Shown here: positions 17,781-26,241 of the stretch, piece by piece
Layout of the letters: every line of letters starts with the position of its first letter
How positions within the stretch are numbered: position 1 is the stretch's first letter
NCBI RefSeq assembly: GCF_014695915.1
Contig: NZ_JACJPF010000064.1
Coordinates: 1-64,000 of the forward strand
DNA: 64,000 nt
Source of the DNA: Trichocoleus sp. FACHB-40
Lineage (GTDB): Bacteria; Cyanobacteriota; Cyanobacteriia; Cyanobacteriales; FACHB-T130
Reading direction: 5' to 3'
The notes under the pieces: model-generated
Databases searched by the model: none
What the model was told of the DNA's origin: nothing
What the model saw: only the letters and a program-made list of their open reading frames with translations
Position numbers and translations under genes: made by a program

Positions 17781-18686
17781 ATGAAAACCTATACACCGCT
17801 ATCTGAACAAGTTATCTTGATTACGGGAGCCTCCACGGGAATTGGTGCTGCTCTAGCGAACTATCTAGCCTCCCAGTTTTTGGGAATACGGTTAGTGCTG
17901 GCAGCTCGAAATCAGGAGAAACTGGAGACTGTTGCTACCTACTGTCGCAAAGCGGGTGCAGATGTCCTGGTAGTTCCAACAGATATAGCTATCTTTGAGC
18001 AGGGTAAAGCTTTAGCTAATAAAGCTGTTGAGCATTTTGGGCGAGTTGATGCTTTAGTTAATAATGCTGGTTACGGACAGATGGGGCCAGTAGAGTTAAT
18101 CCCCACTGAGGCGGTACAGCAGCAGTTTCAAGTAAACTTACTAGGCCCCTTGGCTTTGATTCAAGCTTTAGTTCCAGTGATGCGCGACCAAGGAGGAGGA
18201 AGAATTATTAATATTAGTTCTCTGGGAGGACGGCTGGCGTTTCCTTTTGGGGGTTTGTATAGCTCCTCGAAATTTGCCTTGGAAGGACTCAGCGACGCTC
18301 TCAGGATGGAATTAGATCCATTTAATATCAAAGTCAGCGTTATTGAGCCTGGGCCAGTTACCACAGACTTTTTCGCCGTCGCCGCCGAAAGAGTGGAGCA
18401 AGCTGTAAAAAATCCTCAAGATACGCCTTATCGTGCTGCCTTTAATCGATTAGAAGGACTTGAGGAACGAACCAGTTCTCGTGCTTGGACTTCCGAACGG
18501 GTGGCACAGGTAATTGTGCGATCGCTCACAGACCGCAACCCCCGTCCGCGCTATATTGCCGCTACAGGTGGGGATATCTTGCTGTTTTTAATGAACAAAG
18601 TTTTACCCACCAGAGCTGTTGATGCTTTCTGGAAGCGTTTCTACGGCATTAATGAAGTTGCCAAAGACTGGCAAAACAGGGGTTAG
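17781..18686 (+). CDS. Short-chain dehydrogenase/reductase (SDR)
   Basis: About 301 residues from ATG 17781 (MKTYTPLSEQ); an in-frame ATG at 17721 adds 20 non-family residues. It is a classical SDR. The cofactor motif is TGASTGIG, the AARN motif suggests NADP(H), and NNAGYG and the active Ser in IINISSLGG follow. YSSSKFA carries Tyr and Lys, and the PGPVTT loop is present. All catalytic residues are intact. The substrate is unknown; this is a family of NADP-linked oxidoreductases acting on lipids, sugars and other alcohols. A heptamer array separates it from sucC. Confidence 0.92.
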   Translation: MKTYTPLSEQVILITGASTGIGAALANYLASQFLGIRLVLAARNQEKLETVATYCRKAGADVLVVPTDIAIFEQGKALANKAVEHFGRVDALVNNAGYGQMGPVELIPTEAVQQQFQVNLLGPLALIQALVPVMRDQGGGRIINISSLGGRLAFPFGGLYSSSKFALEGLSDALRMELDPFNIKVSVIEPGPVTTDFFAVAAERVEQAVKNPQDTPYRAAFNRLEGLEERTSSRAWTSERVAQVIVRSLTDRNPRPRYIAATGGDILLFLMNKVLPTRAVDAFWKRFYGINEVAKDWQNRG

Positions 18687-18687
18687 G

Positions 18688-18846
18688 GCTGGGGACTGGG
18701 GACTAGGGACTGGGGACTAGGGGCTGGGGACTAGGAACTAGGGACTAGGTAAGGCTTTTCCTCTTCCCCAATCCCCAATTCCTGTTCCCTGTTCCTCCCC
18801 AATTCCCAATTCCCAATCCCCAATCCCCAATCCCCAATCCCCAACT
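18688..18846. repeat. Long paired heptamer arrays (GGGGACT and CCCCAAT)
   Basis: About nine GGGGACT-type units, a TTTTCCTC spacer, then about ten CCCCAAT/CCCAATT units. The array ends one base before the ATG of sucC and fills the whole gap after the SDR gene. The two halves are near-complementary and could form a long hairpin. Confidence 0.9.
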
Positions 18847-18847
18847 T

Positions 18848-20095
18848 ATGGATTTATTAGAATACCAAGCTAAAGAATTATTTCGCGAAATGGGCATTCC
18901 AGTTTTGCCCTCGCAACGCATCGACCATACGAGAGATTTGAAGAGGTTACAGATTCCCTATCCGGTTGTCCTAAAATCTCAAGTGCGTGCTGGTGGACGG
19001 GGTAGAGTTGGAGGTGTGCGATTTGCAGAAAATACCATAGATGCGATCGCAGCCGCTCAAGCAATTTTTAATCTGCCAATTCTCGGTGAGTATCCCCAAG
19101 TGTTGCTGGCAGAAGCAAAATATGATGTCACCCGCGAATTCTATCTGGCAGTAACACTAGACTATAACGCTCGTCGCCCAGTGCTGCTGGGTTCCTCTCA
19201 GGGAGGAATGAATGTGGAAGCAGTGATGGAGCAAATGCAGCAAGTTATAGTCGATGAAGAATTTTCCCCTTTCTATGCCCGCCGTCTCGCGGTGAAAATG
19301 GGACTCCAAGGTAATCTTATCGGATCGGTCAGCTGCATTTTAGAAAAAATGTACCAGCTGTTTGTTCAAAAAGACTTGGATGGATTGGAAATTAATCCTC
19401 TGGGTGTTAGCGCCACAGGTGAAGTGATGGCGCTGGATGGCAAAATTACTGTTAATGATGCTGCTTTCAACCGTCACCCGGATCTGGCAATGCTGGCAGC
19501 AGAAATGCCAGAGTCAGAGATGACTAAAGAAACGCCACTAGAAACTTACAATAATGCTTCTCAATCAAGTCTCAACTGGGTAAACCGAGACGGCAACATT
19601 GGGATTCTGTGCAATGGTAGCGATTTAGCGATCGCAATGGCCGATTTAGTAACTCGCGCTGGCGGTTCGCCTCGTTTATGCCTGAGTGTGAGTGAGGAGG
19701 CAAGTGGAGATTTAAGTGCAGCATCTCGCGGCGAAAAGCTTGAACAAGAGTTGGAGCGCTTTGTTCAAAATAAGAATATCAAAGTTTTACTGGTTAATAT
19801 TGTCGGTAGTGTCGCAGTTAATGAAGAAGTAGCTTCATCAATTGTCAACTACCTGCAACGAAAAGTTAACGATATTCCAGAACTTCCTTCGCAGGCAACT
19901 CGCCGCTTTCGCCCCCGTGGAAGTGATCGCAGATACGAGCAAAAAAGTCTTCCCCAGTTTATCGTGCGCCTGCTTGGGAGCGAAATTGATTATTCAAGCG
20001 AGCATTTCGCCTCAATGCCTGTAAACTGGATCGATAACCTGGAGGATGCGATCGCTCAAGCCGTCTCTCTAGCAAAGTCCACTGCTAAAACATGA
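18848..20095 (+). CDS. sucC: Succinate-CoA ligase (ADP-forming) beta subunit, divergent
   Basis: A 415-residue ATP-grasp protein that, with SucD, interconverts succinyl-CoA and succinate with ATP formation. Typical elements are [38 protein letters not shown] (nucleotide binding), [12 protein letters not shown] with metal-binding Glu/Asn, and [20 protein letters not shown] at the CoA-ligase interface. It is longer than the roughly 388-residue E. coli protein because of a basic insert, [16 protein letters not shown], in the C-terminal domain. The stop overlaps the sucD start by 4 bases (ATGA), so translation is coupled. No ribosome-binding site is visible because the heptamer array runs up to the start. 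Confidence 0.92.
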   Translation: MDLLEYQAKELFREMGIPVLPSQRIDHTRDLKRLQIPYPVVLKSQVRAGGRGRVGGVRFAENTIDAIAAAQAIFNLPILGEYPQVLLAEAKYDVTREFYLAVTLDYNARRPVLLGSSQGGMNVEAVMEQMQQVIVDEEFSPFYARRLAVKMGLQGNLIGSVSCILEKMYQLFVQKDLDGLEINPLGVSATGEVMALDGKITVNDAAFNRHPDLAMLAAEMPESEMTKETPLETYNNASQSSLNWVNRDGNIGILCNGSDLAIAMADLVTRAGGSPRLCLSVSEEASGDLSAASRGEKLEQELERFVQNKNIKVLLVNIVGSVAVNEEVASSIVNYLQRKVNDIPELPSQATRRFRPRGSDRRYEQKSLPQFIVRLLGSEIDYSSEHFASMPVNWIDNLEDAIAQAVSLAKSTAKT

Positions 20096-21003
20096 ATGTA
20101 ACGCCAGACAATAAAATCCTGGTACAGGGCATTTCGGAAGAACAAGGTTCAATCTACGCCGCTCGGATGAAATCCTATGGTACAAATATAGTCGCCGGAA
20201 CGAGCGCCGGACATGGTGGGCAGCTGTTGCACGGCATACCAGTTTTTGACCTGGTAGAACAGGCAATCGTGGAAGTCGGTGCGATTGACACTACCATTAT
20301 TTTTGTACCAGCTTATGAGGTGTTAGATGCAGCACTAGAAGCGATCGCTTCTGGCATCCGACAAATTATTCTCATCACCGGTGGTATCCCTCCCCTGGAC
20401 ATGGTAAAACTGCTGAGAAAGGCAGAAGCTACCAAAACCCTCGTCCTAGGGAGCAGCTCTTCAGGCATCATTGTTCCAGGGAAAATTTTACTAGGCACCC
20501 ACGAAAGTAAATTTTATACCCCCGGTAACATCGGTATCATTAGTCGCACCGGAACTCTAACCTATGAAGTTGCTTGGGAATTGACACAAGCAAATCTCGG
20601 TCAGTCGGTTGCTGTTAGCATTGGCAGCGATCCAATTGTCGGATCTTCGGTTGTGCAGTGGTTGCAAATTTTGGCTGCGGATAAAAACACTAAGGCAATT
20701 GTTTTAGTCAATCATATCGGTGTACCCTGTGAAGATACGGCTGCTAAATACATTGTTGAGGAACTTGACAAACCAGTAATTGCTTACCTTGCAGTCCGTA
20801 AATCTCAAAAGAAACTAATAGGTCACGCGAATGCTATTAGTCTTCGGCATCGGGAAATGATGTTCGCCTCTCAGCGAGATGGACTAGCATCTGAACTAAC
20901 ACCGGAAGAGCGCCAAATTGCCGCTTTTAAGCAAGCGAAAATCCCCATAGCAGACCGTCCTTCTCAAATTCCAGACTTGGTGGAAAAGGCACTCAAAAAG
21001 TAA
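20092..21003 (+). CDS. sucD: Succinate-CoA ligase alpha subunit
   Basis: A 303-residue alpha subunit. The N-terminal Rossmann CoA-binding domain has ILVQGISEEQGSIYAARM and a glycine-rich GTSAGHGGQLLHGIPVF loop. IIFVPAYEVLDAALEAI and LITGGIPPLDMVKLL follow, and the ligase domain has GIISRTGTLTYEVAWEL. The phospho-His region reads LIGHANAIS where E. coli has GHAGAI, so the active His is kept but the following Gly is Asn, and the loop after it is short and divergent. It overlaps sucC by 4 bases. In cyanobacteria, which mostly run the TCA cycle through other bypasses, this pair also supports succinyl-CoA supply (general knowledge). A small hairpin follows directly. Confidence 0.92.
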   Translation: MNVTPDNKILVQGISEEQGSIYAARMKSYGTNIVAGTSAGHGGQLLHGIPVFDLVEQAIVEVGAIDTTIIFVPAYEVLDAALEAIASGIRQIILITGGIPPLDMVKLLRKAEATKTLVLGSSSSGIIVPGKILLGTHESKFYTPGNIGIISRTGTLTYEVAWELTQANLGQSVAVSIGSDPIVGSSVVQWLQILAADKNTKAIVLVNHIGVPCEDTAAKYIVEELDKPVIAYLAVRKSQKKLIGHANAISLRHREMMFASQRDGLASELTPEERQIAAFKQAKIPIADRPSQIPDLVEKALKK

Positions 21004-21024
21004 TGTCGTTAAAACGACATCTTT
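21003..21024 (+). terminator. Short hairpin at the end of sucD
   Basis: ATGTCGTT (21003-21010) pairs with AACGACAT (21013-21020), followed by CTTT. It overlaps the last base of the sucD stop codon. It is weak as a terminator because the T-run is only three bases. Confidence 0.5.
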
Positions 21025-21033
21025 GCTCTTAAA

Positions 21034-21121
21034 GGTAGGAGGTTGTGCCAATTGCGGATGCTCAAAATGAAGTTCCCTGGCGCACAGATGTAGCCAACTT
21101 GCAACTGCACTCCCTCCTACC
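21034..21121. ncRNA. Candidate structured RNA or small inverted-repeat element
   Basis: GGTAGGAGG (21034-21042) is complementary to CCTCCTACC (21113-21121). The pairing continues inward across a small internal loop with GTGC/GCAC and then AATTGC/GCAACT with one mismatch. The 45-base centre can make a second small stem, TGGC/GCCA. The whole is an 88-nt imperfect hairpin between sucD and the convergent kinase gene. It may be a small RNA, a very small MITE or a terminator structure; no T-run follows. It does not resemble a tRNA or a signal recognition particle RNA. Confidence 0.4.
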
Positions 21122-21160
21122 ATTCACCTCTATGAATGCGATCGCGCTAATTGAACAGGG

Positions 21161-22543
21161 TTAGCGTAAATCCAGCCAGTATTGGATCGCATTAGCTAAC
21201 CAGCTACATTCATCCCTACTCATTCCTTCAGGTAAGAAATATTCTCTACGGTTGGTCTGGATCGTGACTACCCTTTTCTCTTTTCCATTCCGAACCGTTT
21301 TCATCGTGTGGAACACATCTTCAATGTCCGCCGTTGAACCGCGTATCCTCGTCCTAGTGAAGCCGAAACGACGTTGGTAGATGGAGAACTGTGATCGATT
21401 AAACTGTACAAAGGTTGGCAAGAATTCCCAAGAAACGCTTCCGCTAATGGTGATAACAATTAGGAGAAAAAAGAGAATATATCTAAATTCAATAGGGATT
21501 ACCGCAATAGAATATGTCACAATTGGGACAAAGGCAATCAGAGCGATCGCAATCGGAATTAACATTAAAAGATTCCAGAGGCTTGCGCCAGGAATTGTAA
21601 TCAACAGTTCATCAGCAGTTTGATTCAATTCAATTCGGCTATTGTATGGAGGTGTTAGCGCTCGCTCCTTATATGGTTCAAGTTCGCTGTGTTGGGAAGT
21701 AGAAGGCGATCGCGCCGCGGACTTATTATCTGAGGAAATGCTGCTATCGGCACGCAATGCCTCTAACGCCTGTCGAGCAGTCTGAAACCGTTTTGCTACA
21801 TCAGGTTCGGCAACCTTGTCAATCCACTGCACAAAGCGGGGAGTGAGACTCACCCGATCGGCAAATTGAATGCGGAGGTCTTTCTGAGGCAACTCAGATG
21901 GAGAAATCCCAGTTAGCAAATGGATCAGCGTCGCACCCAAAGCATATAAGTCAGAAGCCGCCACCGCCCGTCCGCTAAACTGTTCGATTGGCGCATAGCC
22001 GTAAGTACCAACGACCGTAAAAGTGGCTCCTTCCCTTGCTGCTCGGTCTTGTACCGCACCAAAATCAACCAGATAGATGCGATCGCCCTCGCCGCAGATC
22101 AAGTTACTGGGCTTAATATCGCGGTGCAGGACAGGCGGACTGAGTTCATGTAGATAGGTCAGTACATGGAGGATGTCAGCCGCAATCTGGCGTACCTGTT
22201 GTTCCGTATAGCGTTTGCCTTGAGCCAGCAATTGTTTGAGGGAGGAACCGGGGATGTAATCTTGCACTAGCCCAAACCAGAGCAGGCGGTCGTCAACTGA
22301 GAACGAATCCCGGTATTTGGGAATTTGGGGATGAGCTAGTTGTCGGAGTACCTGCGCTTCCCGCTCAAATAATTTCACGTCGTCCCATTGCACCTCATCG
22401 CCAAACGCCAATAACTTCACTACGATAGGTTCAGCATCTGGCACAGAGATATCCTCTGCCAGCCAGGTTTGTCGCCCAGCAGTTTGTCCTAGTTTTTGCT
22501 TGAGTTGGTAACGATTGTGAATTACTTGTTCTGGTTGAAGCAT
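21161..22543 (-). CDS. Serine/threonine protein kinase with C-terminal membrane domain
   Basis: A 460-residue kinase. The N-terminal Hanks domain (about 10-270) has a modified glycine loop, LGQTAGRQTWLA in place of GxGxxG. It also has the ATP Lys in VVKLL, the loop HRDIKPSN, LVDFGAVQD, and the activation segment VVGTYGYAPIEQFSGRA. A Ser/Pro-rich linker follows. Then come two hydrophobic segments (WNLLMLIPIAIALIAFVPIV and FRYILFFLLIVITISGSVSW) and a C-terminal beta-rich domain ending in EDVFHTMKTVRNGKEKRVV, resembling PH-like cyanobacterial tails. It is a membrane-attached kinase of unknown input. Its first 87 codons and leader are repeated immediately upstream in an exact 355-bp tandem. It faces sucD convergently. 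Confidence 0.9.
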   Translation of the reverse strand: MLQPEQVIHNRYQLKQKLGQTAGRQTWLAEDISVPDAEPIVVKLLAFGDEVQWDDVKLFEREAQVLRQLAHPQIPKYRDSFSVDDRLLWFGLVQDYIPGSSLKQLLAQGKRYTEQQVRQIAADILHVLTYLHELSPPVLHRDIKPSNLICGEGDRIYLVDFGAVQDRAAREGATFTVVGTYGYAPIEQFSGRAVAASDLYALGATLIHLLTGISPSELPQKDLRIQFADRVSLTPRFVQWIDKVAEPDVAKRFQTARQALEALRADSSISSDNKSAARSPSTSQHSELEPYKERALTPPYNSRIELNQTADELLITIPGASLWNLLMLIPIAIALIAFVPIVTYSIAVIPIEFRYILFFLLIVITISGSVSWEFLPTFVQFNRSQFSIYQRRFGFTRTRIRGSTADIEDVFHTMKTVRNGKEKRVVTIQTNRREYFLPEGMSRDECSWLANAIQYWLDLR

Positions 22544-22990
22544 GAGGGTGTTCGCGCCAGCGTCTCTAAATCAGAATCTTGGGAATGAGAGCTTAATTAC
22601 AGGGTCTTTCAGCAACATCTCACCCTACAGCCGATAGCAGGCGGTCGTCAACTGAGAACGAATCCCGGTATTTGGGAATTTGGGGATGAGCTAGTTGTCG
22701 GAGTACCTGCGCTTCCCGCTCAAATAATTTCACGTCGTCCCATTGCACCTCATCGCCAAACGCCAATAACTTCACTACGATAGGTTCAGCATCTGGCACA
22801 GAGATATCCTCTGCCAGCCAGGTTTGTCGCCCAGCAGTTTGTCCTAGTTTTTGCTTGAGTTGGTAACGATTGTGAATTACTTGTTCTGGTTGAAGCATGA
22901 GGGTGTTCGCGCCAGCGTCTCTAAATCAGAATCTTGGGAATGAGAGCTTAATTACAGGGTCTTTCAGCAACATCTCACCCTACAGCCGAT
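22281..22990. repeat. Exact 355-bp tandem duplication (two units)
   Basis: Unit 1 (22281-22635) and unit 2 (22636-22990) are, base by base as far as I can read, identical and directly adjacent. Each unit has the first part of the kinase gene (87 codons) and about 92 bases of its leader. The gene therefore has its promoter region twice. The lack of any difference points to a very recent event, or to an assembly artefact. Confidence 0.9.
22620..22898 (-). pseudogene. Truncated duplicate of the kinase N-terminus
   Basis: A 92-residue frame identical to the first 88 residues of the kinase at 21161-22543, then four unrelated residues (SAVG/stop) where the second repeat unit runs into leader sequence. 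It holds the glycine-loop region and ATP Lys but no catalytic loop, so it cannot be a kinase. It would still be transcribed from the outer copy of the promoter, upstream of the intact gene. Confidence 0.85.
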
Positions 22991-23191
22991 TGTATTGCTG
23001 GTGCGAGGAGTTTGCAAAGAGCAATCTATAAAGATTGCTATCTTGTTCTGGGTGATTTTCCAAAAGGTTGATTGATGAAGCTTCCAAAAGTCTTGTTATG
23101 CGGCCAGTAATTATCAATCTGATGGGGCTTGGAGAAACGAACCAACATCCTTTAGCCTGAATAAATATGCAGATTTTATAGAAGGTGTCAG

Positions 23192-23302
23192 ATGCGCGAT
23201 CGCCAGAAGAATACTATCGACATTGATGAGGGAACCGTTGTTCTGATTGTGTTTGCCTTTATAGTCTTACCGCTTGTGTTAGCTGGTTTCTGCTTCCAAT
23301 AA
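23192..23302 (+). CDS. Small single-pass membrane protein (36 residues)
   Basis: ATG 23192 to TAA 23302. A charged N-terminus (MRDRQKNTIDIDEG) is followed by one hydrophobic helix (TVVLIVFAFIVLPLVLAGFC). A GAAGG sequence lies a few bases upstream. It ends 27 bases before hisC on the same strand. Such short membrane peptides are common in cyanobacteria and are often missed. I do not recognise the family. Confidence 0.5.
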   Translation: MRDRQKNTIDIDEGTVVLIVFAFIVLPLVLAGFCFQ

Positions 23303-23329
23303 TTAATTTTTTCACACGCAGCAAAGTCC

Positions 23330-24379
23330 ATGACTACCTACTTCCGCCCCAGTGTTGAGGCGATGACTGGCTATGTTCCCGGCGAACAGCCCAAGCCGGG
23401 GACAAATATCATCAAACTGAACACCAACGAGAATCCTTATCCGCCTTCACCAGATGCGATCGCAGTTTTGCGAAACCTGGATAGTGAATGGCTGCGACGT
23501 TACCCAGATCCTTACGCCAACGAATTTCGCCTTGCGATCGCACAAGCGTTGGAGGTTCCCTTCGAGTGGATTATTGTTAGCAATGGCAGCGATGAATTGC
23601 TGAATGTTGTAGTGCGTGCTTGTGCGGAGTCGGGGCGCAAGGTCGTTTATCCGATGCCGACTTATGTACTGTATCGTACATTGACGGATATCCAGCCTGC
23701 GGAGCGTGTCGAAATTCCCTATGGGGAAGATTATCGTTTGCCAATTGAAGAATTGGTGGCGGTAAACGGTGCGGTGACGTTTATTGCAACGCCCAATAGT
23801 CCATCAGGGCATATTGTTCCCATTGACGAGATTCGACAGTTGGCGGCGAGGTTGTCTGGCGTTTTAGTTGTTGATGAGGCTTACGTTGATTTTGCTTGCG
23901 AAACGGCGTTGCCCTTGGTGAAGGAATTTGAAAATGTTATTGTAATCCGCACGTTATCTAAAGGTTATTCTCTGGCGGGGTTGCGACTGGGCTTTGGGAT
24001 TGCAAATCCAAAGCTTTTGAGCGGGTTATTTAAGGTTAAAGATAGCTACAACATTGACGTGATCGCTTGTTTGGTTGGTGCGGCGGCGATGCGCGATCAA
24101 GCTTATAAAAACGAGTGTGCCGAAAAGGTGAAGCGATCGCGGACAACTTTAGGGGTAGCTCTCAAGCAATTGGGATACCGGCTGTGGGATTCTCAAGCTA
24201 ATTTCTTTTTGACACAACCCCCCAAAGGCAATGCAGAGCAAATTTATCTGGCGCTAAAGGAACGGGGAATTTTAGTGCGCTACTTCAAGCAACCTGGTTT
24301 AGAGGATAAACTTCGCATTACAGTGGGGACTGATGAGCAAAATCAGATACTTGTTGAGGCGTTGATTCATCTGGTGTAA
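23330..24379 (+). CDS. hisC: Histidinol-phosphate aminotransferase
   Basis: A 349-residue class I/II PLP aminotransferase. It converts imidazole-acetol phosphate and glutamate to histidinol phosphate in histidine synthesis. Seen: IIKLNTNENPYPPSPDAI, WLRRYPDPYANEFRLAIA, the PLP-binding SNGSDELLNVVVRA, ATPNSPSGHIVPIDEI, the Asp-x-x-Tyr strand LVVDEAYVDFA, the PLP Lys in TLSKGYSLAGLRLGFGIA, and the C-terminal LRITVGTDEQN. The length fits the family. It is a lone his gene in the window. The start is the ATG at 23330. Confidence 0.95.
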   Translation: MTTYFRPSVEAMTGYVPGEQPKPGTNIIKLNTNENPYPPSPDAIAVLRNLDSEWLRRYPDPYANEFRLAIAQALEVPFEWIIVSNGSDELLNVVVRACAESGRKVVYPMPTYVLYRTLTDIQPAERVEIPYGEDYRLPIEELVAVNGAVTFIATPNSPSGHIVPIDEIRQLAARLSGVLVVDEAYVDFACETALPLVKEFENVIVIRTLSKGYSLAGLRLGFGIANPKLLSGLFKVKDSYNIDVIACLVGAAAMRDQAYKNECAEKVKRSRTTLGVALKQLGYRLWDSQANFFLTQPPKGNAEQIYLALKERGILVRYFKQPGLEDKLRITVGTDEQNQILVEALIHLV

Positions 24380-24550
24380 CCGAGATACCCGACTTCTTCG
24401 AGTCGGATATCTTAATGTTAGCGGTTCAATCTTTCTGTGAGCTATGCTGTGCTAATAATTGGAAAATTGGTTGGCGTTGCAAGTGCGATCGCATCAATTT
24501 ATCTTTCCCGCAGTTAAAATCAAAAACTAGCAAGATTTATTAGCCTTGTT

Positions 24551-25210
24551 ATGTTCGATCAGCAAGAATTCTATGCTTTGGAAGAAGGCGAACCCCCACG
24601 CTTGGCAATTCCCTGGGGATTTTTTAGCCGAGAGATTGTAATTCGCTTAGATGGTGAGGAAATTGGCAGCATTCCCAGAGCTAAACTTAGCAAACCACAT
24701 GAATTTGTTCTAAAGGACGGTTCGCGGTTAAAGATTAAGCAGATTCCAAGTTTCAAAATCTTGGGAATGGGGTTTCAGCCATACCTACACCTGAGTTTGG
24801 ATGGGCGGGATTTGCCGGGGTTGATACTTAACCCCCAACAACGTTTATCGACCGCTAATGGCTGGATTTTTGGGGTGGGGTCGGCAAAGTTGCTTTTAGC
24901 GATATTTATGCCTGTCAAAGCGATCGCGCTCCCGCAGACGTTGCAATTTCGGGAGTTTGTAGAATGGCAGCAAGGCTTTACCGGGTCTACGATCACTGGC
25001 TTAATTTTGCTGGGGCTTTTTGTTGTACCTAAACATTTCACAAAGCTGGTATTGACTGCTGCACTAATAATTATTCTGGGAAACCTTCTTTTAGAGTTTA
25101 GCTGCATATGGGTTTGCACCGCTCGTACTGGGAATATGGCAGCATTGGAGGGGCTTGCTGCTGTATCTATTTATCAAGCTTTAAGAACACAAAGTCGCTC
25201 TCATCGTTGA
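24551..25210 (+). CDS. Hypothetical membrane protein
   Basis: 219 residues. The first half is soluble and beta-rich (REIVIRLDGEEIGSIPRAKL, LKDGSRLKIKQIP, YLHLSLDGRDLPGLIL), reminiscent of small cyanobacterial domains fused to membrane segments. The second half has about four hydrophobic stretches (KLLLAIFMPVKAIAL, STITGLILLGLFVVP, KLVLTAALIIILGNLLLEF and a short last one). No catalytic motif is visible. It follows hisC at 171 bp on the same strand, with no operon sign. Function unknown. Confidence 0.8.
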   Translation: MFDQQEFYALEEGEPPRLAIPWGFFSREIVIRLDGEEIGSIPRAKLSKPHEFVLKDGSRLKIKQIPSFKILGMGFQPYLHLSLDGRDLPGLILNPQQRLSTANGWIFGVGSAKLLLAIFMPVKAIALPQTLQFREFVEWQQGFTGSTITGLILLGLFVVPKHFTKLVLTAALIIILGNLLLEFSCIWVCTARTGNMAALEGLAAVSIYQALRTQSRSHR

Positions 25211-25521
25211 AGGTTACAATTTTCAATCTTGAGCGCCGCTCCCTGCGCCCCGCCCCTGATTAACTATGGAGCGGCTTACGCAGATGGACTTTGAATGATT
25301 CCCACTAATAAACGCTAGAAAGAACTCAAAGAGAAAAAGAATTGCAAGTTATCTGTGAGCGATCGCATCCTCAAGCAAACAGAGCGATCGCATCCTTGCT
25401 AAATTTTCGTTGCACGTAGGCATCAGTGCGATCGCTCATACTAAAATTCAGACATACGCATCTGTTGAAGTAGTCCCACGTCTGGAGCAAGAACTCAAGG
25501 AAGTTGTCTGTGAGCGATCGC
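25211..25521. other. Decayed duplicate DNA and repeats
   Basis: 25226-25302 is a degenerate copy of the leader and start codon of the DUF5674 gene (compare 29243-29362): both have TTCAATCTTGAGCG, CTATGGAGCG and the block CAGATGGACTTTGAATGATT. The copy then runs into unrelated sequence with stops. From 25356 the region has HIP1-bounded repeats (core 25383-25437) and a second short CAAGAACTCAAGGAA repeat. No gene is seen on the plus strand. Confidence 0.75.
25383..25437. repeat. HIP1-bounded intergenic repeat, copy 1
   Basis: The core is a GCGATCGC at each end around CATCCTTGCTAAATTTTCGT and a TGCACGTAG block. Related copies lie at 32109-32157, 32999-33048 and 33708-33755, and a partial one near 34312-34348. 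Copies 1 and 4 also share the following CTCATACTAAAATTCAGA-like tail. Confidence 0.8.
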
Positions 25522-25758
25522 TTATCGGACTGTTACATTCAAGGTCAAATCGCTCATACCCCAAACTTCAAAGAATTGACGAAATAACACTTCACTGGCT
25601 GATGCCATATCTCCATCCGGATCAATGATTCCGCCCTCAAGCAACCTCCCTCCCTCGGTTTCCAAATTCAATCGCAATTCCCCATCATCGCTCTTGTGAA
25701 GAATCAGGCGGCCCCTTGCCAAAACTTGCCCCGCACGACTACTAATTACACATCGCAT
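25522..25758 (-). CDS. Small hypothetical protein
   Basis: A 78-residue frame (MRCVISSRAGQVLARGRLIL then HKSDDGELRLNLETEGG) ending in EVWGMSDLTLNVTVR. AGGGGGAAC precedes the ATG at 25758 by about nine bases, a good ribosome-binding site, and the composition is that of a folded acidic beta protein. The opposite-strand frame overlapping it is poorer. I do not recognise a domain. It has no near neighbour on its strand. Confidence 0.6.
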   Translation of the reverse strand: MRCVISSRAGQVLARGRLILHKSDDGELRLNLETEGGRLLEGGIIDPDGDMASASEVLFRQFFEVWGMSDLTLNVTVR

Positions 25759-25936
25759 TATTTAAGTTCCCCCTGCTTTAAACAACAATAATTCATCATG
25801 ATGCCAAGATATTCACGGCGATATAGCAACGCCATGTTCCGTTGCTAAGGGAAATGATGTTCCGATCGCAATGATACGATGAAGGCGACTGCCTACGGCA
25901 CCCTAGGCGCATAGGCTTTGCGGCATTCTACTGAAT

Positions 25937-26185
25937 ATGTATCGAACCTTCATCCCCGGCATCGCTCCACCTCCAGTACAATCTGAACCTGCGTGGTGGT
26001 TCGCATTTGTCGGCAATAAGCTGTTGGTTCGACTAGAAGGGACACTCAGCACAATTCCCAATCTTATCAGTTTAGGAGAGATTGGCTCGATAAGCCGTGC
26101 GATCGCAATTTCTCGGCACCCTGGACGATAAACCTTTTTACTCGGCGGAACTGGCGAAAGATGCGGTGATAGACTTCTTTGCTGA
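25937..26185 (+). pseudogene. Fragment of nudC (duplicated, frameshifted)
   Basis: Starts MYRTFIPGIAPPPVQSEPAW and follows the N-terminus of the intact NudC at 27562, then loses frame near 26090. In the next frame the homology goes on through the equivalents of FLGTLDDKPFYSAEL and KDAVI, and then stops. The leader also matches (ATGATACGATGAAGGCGA against GTGATACGATAAAAGCGA). It has neither the zinc ribbon nor the Nudix box. It is a dead duplicate 1.6 kb from the parent gene. Confidence 0.85.
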
Positions 26186-26241
26186 TTAAAGGGAAGTACC
26201 AGATGTAGCGCTTTATCCCAGGTCAGTATGACGATTGCCTT

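Noticed and set aside
21034-21121. tRNA or signal recognition particle RNA
   Set aside because: The 88-nt element lacks the T-loop and D-loop sequences and the conserved SRP loops.
25410-25628. 72-codon plus-strand frame
   Set aside because: Made largely of HIP1-bounded repeat sequence; the opposite-strand 78-codon gene has a better start site.
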